64,000 nucleotides of DNA. It comes from an uncultured Alistipes sp. (GTDB lineage: Bacteria > Bacteroidota > Bacteroidia > Bacteroidales > Rikenellaceae). The DNA is taken from NCBI GenBank assembly GCA_944326855.1, contig CALVFO010000003.1, positions 1 to 64,000 on the forward strand. The letters run 5' to 3'. The notes under the pieces are model-generated. The model worked only from the letters and a program-made list of their open reading frames with translations, did no database searches and was not told the DNA's origin. The translations under genes were made by a program, and so were the position numbers. Below, piece by piece: positions 52,978-62,829 of this stretch; within the stretch, counting starts at the first letter, position 1; each line of letters begins with the position of its first letter.

Positions 52978-55965
52978 TTACTGCAATGCGTTGATCTTTT
53001 CCTGAGCGGCAGCCACCACGCCGTCCGTCTTATCGGTATAGCCGTCGATAATGCTCTGATAAGTCGCCTTGGCCTGGAAAGCATCGTTCTTCTGCACATA
53101 AATATCGCCCAGAATCAGGAAGGCTTTCCCCACCCAGTATTGATACGGCAGATTCTGTTCGGCCAACGCATACACCTCTTTTTCGGCCTCATCCAGTTTT
53201 CCCTGACGGAACAGGATGGAGACCATCTGATAGCGACTCTCGGCCGCATCCCGCGTACGTCCCGAAGACACCTGACGATACAACTCGAGGGCCGTATCCA
53301 CCCGACCTTCGGCCTGTGCCACCTTGGCCAGGGCAAAATTGGCTTCCCGTGTCAGATCGGGCGTCACGAACGACGAGGCCAGCACCTCATTCGCGGCCTG
53401 GGACATCGCCGTCTGATCGCCCGTAGCCACCGTCTCGCGCAGATACCCGCTCAAAGCCTCGGTAATCACCTGCGAGCGATCGCTCACCGAACTCAATTCC
53501 CGGTACAAAGCCGCCGCTGCCACATGGTCCTTGTCTTCGGCCCGCATCCGGGCAGCCTGTTGCAGCGCCTGCACCTTATATTTGTTGGAAGGCATCGAAC
53601 CCACCTCTTCAAAAGCGGCCAACGCTCCGGCCCGGTTACCCTCCTTGAGCGAACAATCTCCCAAGGCATACAAGGCATCCGCCCGGTAGACACCTTTGGG
53701 AAACTCTCTCAGATAATTATCCATCAAGCTCAAGGCCCGAGCCGAATTACCGCCCTGATAAACCCTATCGGCGGCAGCGAATGAAAGCGAATCGCGTTCG
53801 ATAGCCCCCACATTGGTTTCGACCCCCGTTTCCTTGGCATAGGCCATATAGGCATCCACTTCGTTGCGATCCACATAAATGTTCCGGATCCCCAACATGG
53901 CATCCTTGGCCTGACGCGAATTGGGGAACTGATCCACCACGGCCTTGTAATATTTCAACGCCTCGGTCTGATCGCCCAGGTTCTGATAGGTCAGTCCCAG
54001 TTCCGCCAAAGCCGGCAGATAATACGGAGAGTCGGGATAGCGGTTTACCAAATTTTTCAAGGCGGCCGCCCCTTCGCGGAAACGATCGGATTGTACATAG
54101 GTACGTCCCAATTCATACATGGCATCGTCCACATAATCGCCCCGATCGGCTGAAATGATCGACAACAAGGCGTCGATCTTGCGGTCTCGCTGGCCGTCCA
54201 GTCCCAGCATCACCGCCCGTTGGAAACGGGCATAATCCGAAGAAGGAGCCGACAAACGGATCGCCTTATCGTAATTTTCGATGGCCTGAGCATATTCGCG
54301 CTTCGCAAAAGCGATATCGCCCAAACGATTATAGGTATCCGAACGCAGATTGTCCTGCGTCGAATAGACCGACAGGAAGCGGTTGAACGAAGCGGCTGCC
54401 TTATCCCAGGCTTTGGTGTTGAAATAGCAATATCCCAAATTATAATGAGCCACTTTGTTCTCGTATTCTCCCTCCGGAGAGAGACGGATATATTCCTGAT
54501 AGAGCGGAATGGCCCGATCATAGCGTTCCTGACGGGCCAGGGTCTCCGCCCGCCAGAAGCGAGTCAGGGCCGTATATTTGGCATTGAAGCGGTTGGCATC
54601 GGCCACATCGAAGAATGCCTGCGCCTGCGGATAGTCGCCCTGCTCGAAAAATTCCAAGCCCCGGAAATAGGCGATCTTCTGTTTGGCAGCCTTGATGTCG
54701 TTGTTGGGATTGCGAACCGCCTCGATGGCCTTATAGGCCGCCTCATAATTACGCGAATTGAAATAGGCCGCCAGCAAAATCTCGCGAGCCTCATCGATAC
54801 GGGGCGAATCCGGAAAACTGTTCACATACGTATCCAGAATGGTAATCGCCTCATTGAACGCACCTCCACCCTGTTCGTACTGCAATTTCCCGTAGTTGAA
54901 CATCGCTTCTTCTTTGACGGCCTGATTGAAATCGGCCGATGATGCCAATGCAAAGGCTGCCATCGCCTTCTTTTTGTCCTTCATCTGCAAATAGGCATCT
55001 CCCAAATGGAAAGCAGCGTTCTGACCCAACTCGTCCTGAGCCGAGGCAATGGACGAAAGTTGATTGATAGCCTGGGTAAAATAGAGTTGATTGTAATTGC
55101 AGAACCCGACCAAATACAACTCTTCAGGACCCATCGGGGCTCCCAGTTCCTCGTACATTTTAATATAAATCAAGGCATTGGCATAATCGCCCTGATGGAA
55201 ATAGGCTTCACTCAACATGCGGGCAATCTCGGCACGACGCCCTTCGGCCGCCCGATCCAACAGAGGCACTCCATGGGTTATCACGTACTCGTAGTTGCCC
55301 TGTTGAAATTCGATCTGCAACAGATAAAAAGGAATGATCGGTTCATAAGCCGCCTCCGAAGCGATCGACAGGAATCCCTGTTTGGCCGCATCCAAATCGC
55401 CCCGGGAATAGTCGATATAGGAACGATAGTAGGTCGCATGCGGAATATAGTTCGGATCGGTCGTACATTGCTGAAAATAGGTATACGCCTTGTCGGTCTC
55501 GCCAATCTGGTAGGCCGAATAACCCGTCCGGTAATTGTATTCGTCCAGGCGCGAAAAATTCAACGCATAGGGATTGACCGTCAAAAAGCTGTTATAAGCC
55601 GCCTGGTAATCGCCCTGTTGCTGCTGAATCAGCCCCAATGCGAAATAAATATCGTTCAGGTAGATCGAGTTCGGATAGTCTTCCACGAAACGTTGCAGCA
55701 ACTCCCCGGCATTGTTCTGCCCCTGCTGAGCCGCACACAACGCAATATAATAACGGCTGCGCATGCGGTAACCCTGATCGTCGGGTCTCAGCGCTTCGGC
55801 CGCCTTGCGGAACTCGCCCTGAGCCGAACCGTACTTCTGGTTTTCATAGAGTTCCACCCCTCGATGGTAGTGATACTCGGCCCCATGGGGCGAAATACCG
55901 CTCTGGGCGGAAAGCGTCCAGCTGCCCAACAGCAACACCGCACACAACAAGAACTTGTCTCTCAT
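52978..55965 (-). CDS. Large periplasmic TPR-repeat protein
   Basis: 995 residues with a signal peptide (MRDKFLLCAVLLLGSWTLSA, QSG). Almost the whole length consists of tetratricopeptide-like helical pairs: YHRGVELYENQKYGSAQGEF, YNLGYCYFNTKAWDKAAASF, YNRLGDIAFAKREYAQAIEN and LAELGLTYQNLGDQTEALKY show the W/G/Y/A/P pattern. It is a protein-protein scaffold without a catalytic domain. It sits upstream of the plug-less barrel gene in one operon, suggesting a periplasmic partner for that barrel, possibly in assembly or secretion. Confidence 0.88.
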   Translation of the reverse strand: MRDKFLLCAVLLLGSWTLSAQSGISPHGAEYHYHRGVELYENQKYGSAQGEFRKAAEALRPDDQGYRMRSRYYIALCAAQQGQNNAGELLQRFVEDYPNSIYLNDIYFALGLIQQQQGDYQAAYNSFLTVNPYALNFSRLDEYNYRTGYSAYQIGETDKAYTYFQQCTTDPNYIPHATYYRSYIDYSRGDLDAAKQGFLSIASEAAYEPIIPFYLLQIEFQQGNYEYVITHGVPLLDRAAEGRRAEIARMLSEAYFHQGDYANALIYIKMYEELGAPMGPEELYLVGFCNYNQLYFTQAINQLSSIASAQDELGQNAAFHLGDAYLQMKDKKKAMAAFALASSADFNQAVKEEAMFNYGKLQYEQGGGAFNEAITILDTYVNSFPDSPRIDEAREILLAAYFNSRNYEAAYKAIEAVRNPNNDIKAAKQKIAYFRGLEFFEQGDYPQAQAFFDVADANRFNAKYTALTRFWRAETLARQERYDRAIPLYQEYIRLSPEGEYENKVAHYNLGYCYFNTKAWDKAAASFNRFLSVYSTQDNLRSDTYNRLGDIAFAKREYAQAIENYDKAIRLSAPSSDYARFQRAVMLGLDGQRDRKIDALLSIISADRGDYVDDAMYELGRTYVQSDRFREGAAALKNLVNRYPDSPYYLPALAELGLTYQNLGDQTEALKYYKAVVDQFPNSRQAKDAMLGIRNIYVDRNEVDAYMAYAKETGVETNVGAIERDSLSFAAADRVYQGGNSARALSLMDNYLREFPKGVYRADALYALGDCSLKEGNRAGALAAFEEVGSMPSNKYKVQALQQAARMRAEDKDHVAAAALYRELSSVSDRSQVITEALSGYLRETVATGDQTAMSQAANEVLASSFVTPDLTREANFALAKVAQAEGRVDTALELYRQVSSGRTRDAAESRYQMVSILFRQGKLDEAEKEVYALAEQNLPYQYWVGKAFLILGDIYVQKNDAFQAKATYQSIIDGYTDKTDGVVAAAQEKINALQ

Positions 55966-56094
55966 ATCGGTTCAATAAGATTTATAATCCCGTTCAAAAC
56001 AAACCATGGCAGTGAACCCTCCAACTCTTCTTCCCCTGATCGCGACCCACCGTCACCACACGGTCCGTCCAATTTTCGTATTTCGTCAGCCTCG

Positions 56095-57012
56095 CTACTC
56101 CTCCGAGGCTTTGAGTCGGCACACCCGCATTTTAGCACTGCGCGAACGCGGATTGCGCTCCACTTCTTCCGGAGTCGGAACCACCGCTTTGCGGGTCAGC
56201 ACCTCGAAAGGTGTCTGCAGACGTCCGAAAAAATCTTTTTCGGCCCGGCCCTCGAAATTACCGCTGCGCATGAAATTCTTCACCAGCCGATCTTCCAACG
56301 AATGGTAGGTGATCACCACCAGACGTCCTCCCGGCCGCAACACCTTGCGGGCCTGTTCGAGCATCATCTTCAGAGCCTCCATCTCTCCGTTCACCTCGAT
56401 ACGCAACGCCTGGAAGAGTTTCGCCAGAAATTTGCTCTCTCCCCCACGCGGAGTCACCGCAGAGACGGCCTCGATCAATGCGTTAATCGTCGTCAAGGGA
56501 GCCTGCTCCCGCGCCCGTTCGATACATTGAGCAATGCGATGAGGCGCGTCCAGCTCTCCATAATCGCGCAAAATCGCCGTCAACGCCTCATGTTCGTATT
56601 CGTTCACAACCTCGGCGGCCGTCAAGCGGGCCCGCTGATTCATCCGCATATCGAGCGGACCGTCGAAACGAAACGAAAAGCCACGCTGTTCGCTGTCGAA
56701 ATGGTGCGACGAAACACCCAGATCGGCCAAAATACCGTCCACCTTTTCGATGCCGTGATACCGCAACCACGAACGCAGAAAGCGGAAATTGCTTTCGACA
56801 AACAACAAGCGGCGATCTTCAGGACGGTTGGCGCGGGCATCGGCATCCTGATCGAAAGCTACCAGCCGACCCCGATCCGACAAACGTTCGAGAATGGCCC
56901 GCGAATGTCCCCCGCCTCCGAATGTCACATCCACATACGTCCCTTGCGGACACAATTCGAGTGCCTCGACGCTTTCCGTCAGCAAAACAGGGACATGATA
57001 AGGCTGAATCAT
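56095..57012 (-). CDS. rsmH: 16S rRNA m4C1402 methyltransferase
   Basis: 305 residues starting MIQPYHVPVLLTESVEAL. SAM motif TYVDVTFGGGGHSRAIL, then DADARANRP, GILADLGVSSHHFDSEQRGF and the C-terminal VITYHSLEDRLVKNF. It methylates C1402 of 16S rRNA in the decoding site. It is usually found in the dcw cell-wall cluster next to mraZ, ftsL and ftsI. Here its neighbours are a TPR gene and glsA, so it has moved or the cluster is split. A -7-like TACCTTTA lies about 90 nt upstream. Confidence 0.96.
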   Translation of the reverse strand: MIQPYHVPVLLTESVEALELCPQGTYVDVTFGGGGHSRAILERLSDRGRLVAFDQDADARANRPEDRRLLFVESNFRFLRSWLRYHGIEKVDGILADLGVSSHHFDSEQRGFSFRFDGPLDMRMNQRARLTAAEVVNEYEHEALTAILRDYGELDAPHRIAQCIERAREQAPLTTINALIEAVSAVTPRGGESKFLAKLFQALRIEVNGEMEALKMMLEQARKVLRPGGRLVVITYHSLEDRLVKNFMRSGNFEGRAEKDFFGRLQTPFEVLTRKAVVPTPEEVERNPRSRSAKMRVCRLKASEE

Positions 57013-57122
57013 CCGTTTATTTCTCGTTATCAATCGATTGCACGAATCCTGCCGAATCCTCGGCGCCAGGAGCACCCGACACGGTGTCTAAATTGGGGTA
57101 AAGGTATAAAATTTTGCGGAGT

Positions 57123-57154
57123 TTTGGGGATACGGGTCGAATATTCTACCTTTG
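57123..57154 (+). promoter_or_regulatory. Promoter of glsA
   Basis: TTTG (57123-57126) is followed after 20 nt by TACCTTTG (57147-57154), a full consensus match. The start would be near 57161, leaving a leader of about 114 nt. Confidence 0.75.
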
Positions 57155-57274
57155 TAAAGAGAACGTCTCCCCGGCTGCCGGTCCACTCCCGCCTGTACGG
57201 ATCGAATCTGCGACCGATCCTCGGCCCGAGTTCCCGAACCGCCCTACGGAGAGATTCGTTATGCCCCTCGAACC

Positions 57275-58111
57275 ATGAATGACTCCACACCCTTAACCGT
57301 CGATCTGGAAAAGGTCATCGCCGATAAAAATCCGGCACTGGCACGTTGGTTGCCCCGTTTCATCATCGCTTACATCAAGCGCATCGTCCACCAGGACGAC
57401 GTCAACCGAATCCTGCGCAGCTACGCCCAGTTGCCGCCCGTGGAGTTCATCCGGGCTTCCCTGCAGGATCTCCAGATCCGGTACAGCTCGGTGGGTATCG
57501 AACGGCTCGATCCCTCGGGTCGCTATCTGTTCGCCGCCAACCACCCTTTTGGCGGCATGGACGGCCTGATGCTGCTGGACGAACTCGACCGCTATTTCGG
57601 GCCCAGCCGCATTATTGTCAATGACCTGCTGATGAATATCAAGCCCCTGGCACCCCTGTTCGTTCCCATCAACAAACACGGACGCCAAAACAGCACCTAC
57701 GCCCGACAAATGCACGAAGCCTTGGAGGGCCCGAATCAACTCGCCACGTTCCCGGCCGGGCTCTGTTCGAGACGCACCCGAGGCCGTATCGGCGACCTGG
57801 ACTGGAAACCCAGTTTCATCAAAAACGCCATCGCCAGCCACCGAGACATCGTCCCGGTCTATTTCGAAGGCCATCTTTCGAACTTCTTTTACAACCTCGC
57901 CAACCTGCGTACTTTTCTCGGCATCAAAGCCAATCTGGAAATGTTCTACCTGGTGGACGAACTGTTCAAACAACAAGGGCACCACTTCCGCATCGTCTAT
58001 GGCGATCCCATTCCCTGGCAGCAAATGGCCGCACAAGGTTCTCCCCGCGAGTGGTGCTCCGAAGTCCGCCAACGGGTCTACGCCCTTTGCCCCACAACCG
58101 ACGATCATTAA
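57275..58111 (+). CDS. glsA: Glycine-lipid O-acyltransferase (lysophospholipid acyltransferase family)
   Basis: 278 residues. The acyltransferase motif reads AANHPFGGMDGLMLL (His and Asp spaced as in this subfamily), followed by PLAPLFVPINKHGRQN, ATFPAGLCSRRTRGRIGDLDW and DIVPVYFEGHLSNFFYNLA. In Bacteroides thetaiotaomicron, glsB makes N-acyl-hydroxyacyl glycine and glsA adds the second acyl chain, giving glycine lipids and, with serine, related amino lipids of the membrane. The next gene is a GlsB homologue, which makes this assignment strong. The order here is glsA then glsB. Confidence 0.88.
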   Translation: MNDSTPLTVDLEKVIADKNPALARWLPRFIIAYIKRIVHQDDVNRILRSYAQLPPVEFIRASLQDLQIRYSSVGIERLDPSGRYLFAANHPFGGMDGLMLLDELDRYFGPSRIIVNDLLMNIKPLAPLFVPINKHGRQNSTYARQMHEALEGPNQLATFPAGLCSRRTRGRIGDLDWKPSFIKNAIASHRDIVPVYFEGHLSNFFYNLANLRTFLGIKANLEMFYLVDELFKQQGHHFRIVYGDPIPWQQMAAQGSPREWCSEVRQRVYALCPTTDDH

Positions 58112-58261
58112 CGTCCCCTTTCTCCACCTCCCGTCCCTTCTTCTTCCTGTCGGAATCCGCCCTGTTCCCCGATACATGGTCTGGGCGGAGCGTCACCCCT
58201 AAAATTTTCCGGAAGTTCATATCGTTTCAGCACCTTCTCGCCGCATTTTCAGAAAATTTCG

Positions 58262-58269
58262 TACTTTTG
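58262..58269 (+). promoter_or_regulatory. -7 box of glsB
   Basis: TACTTTTG matches TAnnTTTG and lies 21 nt before the ATG at 58291. No clear -33 box is visible. It suggests that glsB is transcribed separately as well as from the glsA promoter. Confidence 0.5.
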
Positions 58270-58290
58270 TGCAATTTCAAGCACGAAATC

Positions 58291-59214
58291 ATGAAACCGA
58301 TCATAGACCCTGTTGACCGACATCTTATCGAGCAGGAACTGACCGAAGACAAATTCCTGCGCAGCACCAACAACGCAGGCAATGAAATTTACGTCGTCAC
58401 TGCCCAAAACAGTCCTCATATCATGCAGGAATTGGGCCGTCTGCGGGAAGTATCGTTCCGCAATGCAGGCGGCGGCACGGGAGCCGAAGTCGACATCGAT
58501 GAATTGGATCTGGCCGAAAACGGGTATCAACAACTTTTCGTCTGGGACCCCAAAGCCAAGGAAATCGTCGGCGGATACCGTTACGTCGTCAGCCACGACA
58601 GCCATACACCCATGTCCACGGAACATTATTTCCGTTTCAGCGACCGCTTCCGCCAGGAATATCTGCCCTATACCATCGAATTGGGTCGTTCCTTCGTACA
58701 ACCGCTTTATCAGGGGTCGCGTTCCAATCCCCGCGGGCTCTATTCGTTGGATAACCTCTGGGACGGACTGGGCGCCCTGGTGGTCAACAACCCCGATATC
58801 CGCTATTTCTTCGGCAAGGTGACCATGTACGGCAACTACAAAAAAGAGGCACGTAATCTGTTGATCTACTTTTTGAAACAATATTTCCCCGATCGGGAAA
58901 ACCTCGTAGAACCCATCCATCCCATCAAACTGAACATCGACTACAACGCCATGGCCGATCTGTTCGTGGGGGGCAGCTATGCCGAAGATTACAAGATCCT
59001 GAGTCGGGAAATTCGGAAATATCAGGAAAACATTCCGCCTCTGATCAACTCCTACATGAGCCTTTCTCCTTCGATGAAGGTGTTCGGAACCACCAAAAAT
59101 CCCGATTTCGGAGACGTCGAAGAGACGGCCATTCTGATCACCATTCAGGATATTTACGAAGCCAAATCGGAACGGCACTGCAAAATCGAAGATCATCGAC
59201 ACCCCACCGAATAA
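58291..59214 (+). CDS. glsB: Glycine N-acyltransferase for glycine lipids (OlsB/GNAT type)
   Basis: 307 residues from the ATG after the -7 box; the longer in-frame extension would run through the promoter and the glsA end. The protein is of the OlsB/Acetyltransf_5 type: LRSTNNAGNEIYVV, LGRLREVSFRNAGGGTGAEV, QQLFVWDPKAKEIVGGYRYV, TIELGRSFVQPLYQ, and a C-terminal VFGTTKNPDFGDVEETAILI. It transfers a 3-hydroxy fatty acid from a carrier to the glycine amino group, the committed step of glycine lipid synthesis, as known for B. thetaiotaomicron GlsB. Confidence 0.9.
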   Translation: MKPIIDPVDRHLIEQELTEDKFLRSTNNAGNEIYVVTAQNSPHIMQELGRLREVSFRNAGGGTGAEVDIDELDLAENGYQQLFVWDPKAKEIVGGYRYVVSHDSHTPMSTEHYFRFSDRFRQEYLPYTIELGRSFVQPLYQGSRSNPRGLYSLDNLWDGLGALVVNNPDIRYFFGKVTMYGNYKKEARNLLIYFLKQYFPDRENLVEPIHPIKLNIDYNAMADLFVGGSYAEDYKILSREIRKYQENIPPLINSYMSLSPSMKVFGTTKNPDFGDVEETAILITIQDIYEAKSERHCKIEDHRHPTE

Positions 59215-59259
59215 AATCCATCGTCGATTCAAACCGCATTTTACCTCCTATTCCAACAT

Positions 59260-59291
59260 AAACCGGCCGTCCCTTACGGAACGGCCGGTTT
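59260..59291. terminator. Terminator between glsB and lipid kinase gene
   Basis: AAACCGGCCGT pairs perfectly with ACGGCCGGTTT around a 10-nt loop. The flanking genes converge, so it probably works both ways. Confidence 0.85.
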
Positions 59292-59312
59292 CATATCATC
59301 TCGGGACCTTCT

Positions 59313-60290
59313 CTACGAAACGGCCCGACAGGAATCGTTGTTTTCGTTCAGGAAACGCTCGGCCACAACCACCCGAATGGCCCGGTCAATCACCTCGAAC
59401 TCGAAAGGCGAATACCCCAAAGCCTCTCCATCCACCTCAACGGCAATTTCGGGAGAAGATTCGATTCGTATTTTCCGGCCCCGATTGAGGCTGGTCGACG
59501 GCAAACGGTAGATTCGCCCATTGAACAGCACCTTGAAATGATACAACACCTGGAAAGGATTCATCCGCCGGATCACGGTCAGGTCGAACAATCCGTCGTC
59601 GGCAATCGCATCGGGCGTCTGGAGCATCCCGCCCCCGTTGTATTTCCCGATACCGATCGTCGCACTATACACCAAATCATTGACCACCATCTCCCCGTCC
59701 ACATACACTTTGATCCCCGTGGAGTTGTAACGCAGAATCGCCTTCAGAGTACTCCACAAATAGAGCCACTTACCCCGTTTGCCTTCCTGTTTGAGGTGAT
59801 TGTACTTGCGGTTGACATAGGCATCGAACCCCACTCCCGCCACATTGGCCATATAACGGCTCTGCTTGACGGAAGATTCCTGGTAGGTAATCACCCCCAC
59901 GTCCTGTAAAAACGAATGGCCCTGCACAATGGCCCGAATGGCTTCGGAATATTTGCGCGGAATGCCGAACATCCGGATCCAGTCGTTGCCCGTACCCACG
60001 GCAATCACACTCAACAATACATCCCGAGGCGGAACCGTCTTCTGAATGAACAATCCGTTGACCACCTCGTGAATCGTACCGTCTCCGCCCACGACGATAA
60101 TCTGACGGAAACCGTTGTTGACCGCCTCCACCGCCAGTTCCACCGCATGGTATTGGCGTTCGGTAAAAGCATACTCGGGCACGATCCCGTGATCGCGCAA
60201 CAACTTACTGATCAAAGGCCAGTCCGTGAGCCCCTTACCGCTACCGGCCACCGGATTGACGATGGCAAACCATTTTCCAGGAGTTTCCAT
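59313..60290 (-). CDS. Diacylglycerol-kinase-family lipid kinase (YegS/BmrU type)
   Basis: 325 residues. The catalytic domain begins FAIVNPVAGSGKGL and carries the GGDGT motif at 68-72 (IIVVGGDGTIHEVVNGL), then LSVIAVGTGNDWIRMFG. The C-terminal half is the usual beta-sandwich (DGLFDLTVIRRM, EIAVEVDGEALGYSPFEFEV). It phosphorylates diacylglycerol or a related lipid at the inner membrane. It starts 12 nt after pepD, so the two form one transcript. Confidence 0.92.
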   Translation of the reverse strand: METPGKWFAIVNPVAGSGKGLTDWPLISKLLRDHGIVPEYAFTERQYHAVELAVEAVNNGFRQIIVVGGDGTIHEVVNGLFIQKTVPPRDVLLSVIAVGTGNDWIRMFGIPRKYSEAIRAIVQGHSFLQDVGVITYQESSVKQSRYMANVAGVGFDAYVNRKYNHLKQEGKRGKWLYLWSTLKAILRYNSTGIKVYVDGEMVVNDLVYSATIGIGKYNGGGMLQTPDAIADDGLFDLTVIRRMNPFQVLYHFKVLFNGRIYRLPSTSLNRGRKIRIESSPEIAVEVDGEALGYSPFEFEVIDRAIRVVVAERFLNENNDSCRAVS

Positions 60291-60302
60291 GGGTCGAGAC
60301 CG

Positions 60303-61763
60303 CTACTTGGAAGGAATATTGGCCAGAACGTGACCCAGAAAATCCCAGAATTTGCCCACCGAAGCGATATTTACCTTTTCGTCGGGGGAATGGGGATACT
60401 GAATCGTCGGACCCATCGAAATCATATCCAGACCCGGATAGGTGCCGCCCAGGATGCCGCATTCCAGACCGGCATGAATCGCTTTGACCTCCGGTTCACG
60501 GCCATACATTTTCTGATACTCGGCTTTCATGGTTTTCAGGATAGCTGAGGTCGGATCGGGATTCCATCCGCTGTACGCTCCCGAAAGTTCCGTCCGGGCT
60601 CCGGCCAGCGAGAAGAGAGCCTTCATCACATCGGCCAGCGCATCCTTTTCGCTGTCGGCCGAGCTGCGCATCATGCACTGCAACTGGATAGTTCCTTCAC
60701 CCGACACCACACGGGCCAGGTTGGTCGAGGTCTGCACCAGTCCGGCAATGGCCGGGCTCATGCGGACGATGCCGTTGGGACAAGCCGCCACCGACTTCAA
60801 CAGACGGTCCTGAGTCGAGGCATCAATCAGGCACGAAGGCAACTCCGTAGCCAACGCCCGGAAGCTGACACCGTCGTCCACCCCTTTCAATTCGGTCTGC
60901 ATCAAGCGTTCATAATCGGCCACCGCCGCTTCAAAAGCCTGCGCGGCACCTACGGGGACGGTCACTACCGCCATCGATTCGCGCGGAATGGCATTCCGCA
61001 ACCCGCCTCCATCGATGGAGGCTAACCGCAAACCGAACCGATCCTGCGCTTCGAGCAGGAAACGATTCATAATCTTGTTGGCGTTACCGCGTTCGAGAAT
61101 AATTTCCATACCCGAATGGCCGCCTTTGAGTCCCTTGAGTTCCAGACGATAGGCCCGAACATCAGCCGGTACGGCCTCTTCGGTATAATCGAAAGTCACG
61201 CTCACATCTTCCCCTCCGGCACAACCCACATAGAGTTCGCCTTCGGTTTCGGAATCCAGGTTGATCAGAATCTTACCCTGCAACAGTCCCGGTTTCAGAC
61301 CGAAAGCCCCGTCCATACCCACCTCTTCCGAGCAGGTAATCAAGGCTTCGATCGGGCCGTGCTGCAGATCCTTCGAGGCCATGACCGCCAGAATCGCAGC
61401 CATACCGATGCCGTTGTCGGCTCCCAGCGTCGTACCGTTGGCCGTCACCCATTCCCCGTCCACATAGGCTTCGATGGAATCGGTCGTGAAATCGAACGAC
61501 TTGTCACCGTTTTTCTGGGGCACCATATCCATGTGGGCCTGCAAAATCACCCCTTTGCGGTTTTCCATCCCGGCCGTAGCCGCCTTGCGCAAAATCACGT
61601 TGCCGGCTTCGTCGGTCGTGCAATCCACCCCCAACTCGGCCGCCTGTGCCACCAGATAGTCATGAATGGCCTGTTCGTGATGAGACGGATGGGGAATCCG
61701 GCAAATGTCCGCAAAATATTTCCACAAAATCTGAGGAGCCAACTCCTGAATATTTTTATTCAT
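60303..61763 (-). CDS. pepD: Aminoacyl-histidine dipeptidase (peptidase D, M20)
   Basis: 486 residues from the ATG that opens MNKNIQELAPQILWKYFADI. M20 metal ligands: H77 and D79 (QAHMDMV), D116 (LGADNGIGMA), Glu pair in TCSEEVGMDGAFGL, and the later DSETEGELYVGCAGG typical of PepD. It hydrolyses Xaa-His and similar dipeptides in the cytosol. An upstream in-frame codon at 61817 is less likely since it adds a basic, atypical tail. It lies 95 nt after purC. Confidence 0.95.
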   Translation of the reverse strand: MNKNIQELAPQILWKYFADICRIPHPSHHEQAIHDYLVAQAAELGVDCTTDEAGNVILRKAATAGMENRKGVILQAHMDMVPQKNGDKSFDFTTDSIEAYVDGEWVTANGTTLGADNGIGMAAILAVMASKDLQHGPIEALITCSEEVGMDGAFGLKPGLLQGKILINLDSETEGELYVGCAGGEDVSVTFDYTEEAVPADVRAYRLELKGLKGGHSGMEIILERGNANKIMNRFLLEAQDRFGLRLASIDGGGLRNAIPRESMAVVTVPVGAAQAFEAAVADYERLMQTELKGVDDGVSFRALATELPSCLIDASTQDRLLKSVAACPNGIVRMSPAIAGLVQTSTNLARVVSGEGTIQLQCMMRSSADSEKDALADVMKALFSLAGARTELSGAYSGWNPDPTSAILKTMKAEYQKMYGREPEVKAIHAGLECGILGGTYPGLDMISMGPTIQYPHSPDEKVNIASVGKFWDFLGHVLANIPSK

Positions 61764-61858
61764 TTTTATATCTCTTTTTATGTTGATCCGACGGGAGTGA
61801 ACGGTCCCAAACCGCACCTGCCTCGCTCGGACTGCAATTCCAAAATCCGGACTCCGGC

Positions 61859-62812
61859 CTATTTCAAACGGGCCAGCATATTTTTAATGTTGTTTTCCAT
61901 GCGTTCCATCACATCACCCTCTTCGGCTTTCACAAACGTTTCGCCGGTAATCTTTTCATACAGCTCGATGTAACGGTCGCTGACGCTGTTGACGAATTCG
62001 TCGGTCATCTCCGGCACCTGTTCCCCGGGACGCCCCTGGAAACCATGTTCCATCAGCCATTCGCGCACGAACTCCTTGGAGAGCTGACGCTGCGGCAAAC
62101 CCTGATCGAAACGTTCCTGGTAACCGTCGGCGTAGAAATAGCGAGAACTGTCCGGCGTATGAATTTCATCCATCAGGTAAATTTCACCGTCCTTCTTCCC
62201 GAATTCATACTTGGTATCCACCAGAATCAACCCCTGTTTCGCCGCAATTTCCGTACCGCGCTGGAACAACGCCAACGAATACTGTTCCAGTTTGTCGTAA
62301 TCTTCCCGGCTCACCAACCCGCGGGCGATGATCTCCTCACGCGAAATATTCTGGTCGTGTTCTCCGATTTCCGCTTTGGTGGTCGGCGTTACGATGGGCG
62401 TAGGGAATTTCTGGTGTTCCTTCATGCCGTCGGGAATGGGCACCCCGCAGATTTCACGGGCTCCGGCCTTATAATCACGCCACGAGCTGCCGGTCAGGTA
62501 AGCCCGGACGATCATTTCCACCGGGAACCCCTCGCAACGATGCCCGACGGTAACCATCGGGTCGGGCGACGCGATCTTCCAGTTCGGACAAATGTCTGCC
62601 GTGGCATCCAGAAATTTGGAAGCAATCTGGTTCAGCACCTGACCTTTATAGGGTATTCCTTTGGGCAGCACCACGTCGAAGGCCGAAATACGGTCACTCA
62701 CCACCATGACCAAATACTGATCGTCGATGTTGTATACATCGCGAACCTTACCTACATACAGGCCTTTTTGCCCGTCGAAATGAAAATCGGTTTTAAGAAT
62801 TGCTTTTGCCAT
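61859..62812 (-). CDS. purC: Phosphoribosylaminoimidazole-succinocarboxamide synthase (SAICAR synthase)
   Basis: 317 residues. Purine biosynthesis enzyme joining CAIR and aspartate with ATP. Family motifs: [102 protein letters not shown]. It begins 17 nt after phoH and is probably co-transcribed with it. No other pur gene is nearby. Confidence 0.97.
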   Translation of the reverse strand: MAKAILKTDFHFDGQKGLYVGKVRDVYNIDDQYLVMVVSDRISAFDVVLPKGIPYKGQVLNQIASKFLDATADICPNWKIASPDPMVTVGHRCEGFPVEMIVRAYLTGSSWRDYKAGAREICGVPIPDGMKEHQKFPTPIVTPTTKAEIGEHDQNISREEIIARGLVSREDYDKLEQYSLALFQRGTEIAAKQGLILVDTKYEFGKKDGEIYLMDEIHTPDSSRYFYADGYQERFDQGLPQRQLSKEFVREWLMEHGFQGRPGEQVPEMTDEFVNSVSDRYIELYEKITGETFVKAEEGDVMERMENNIKNMLARLK

Positions 62813-62829
62813 ATCGGTTATCGTATTAA

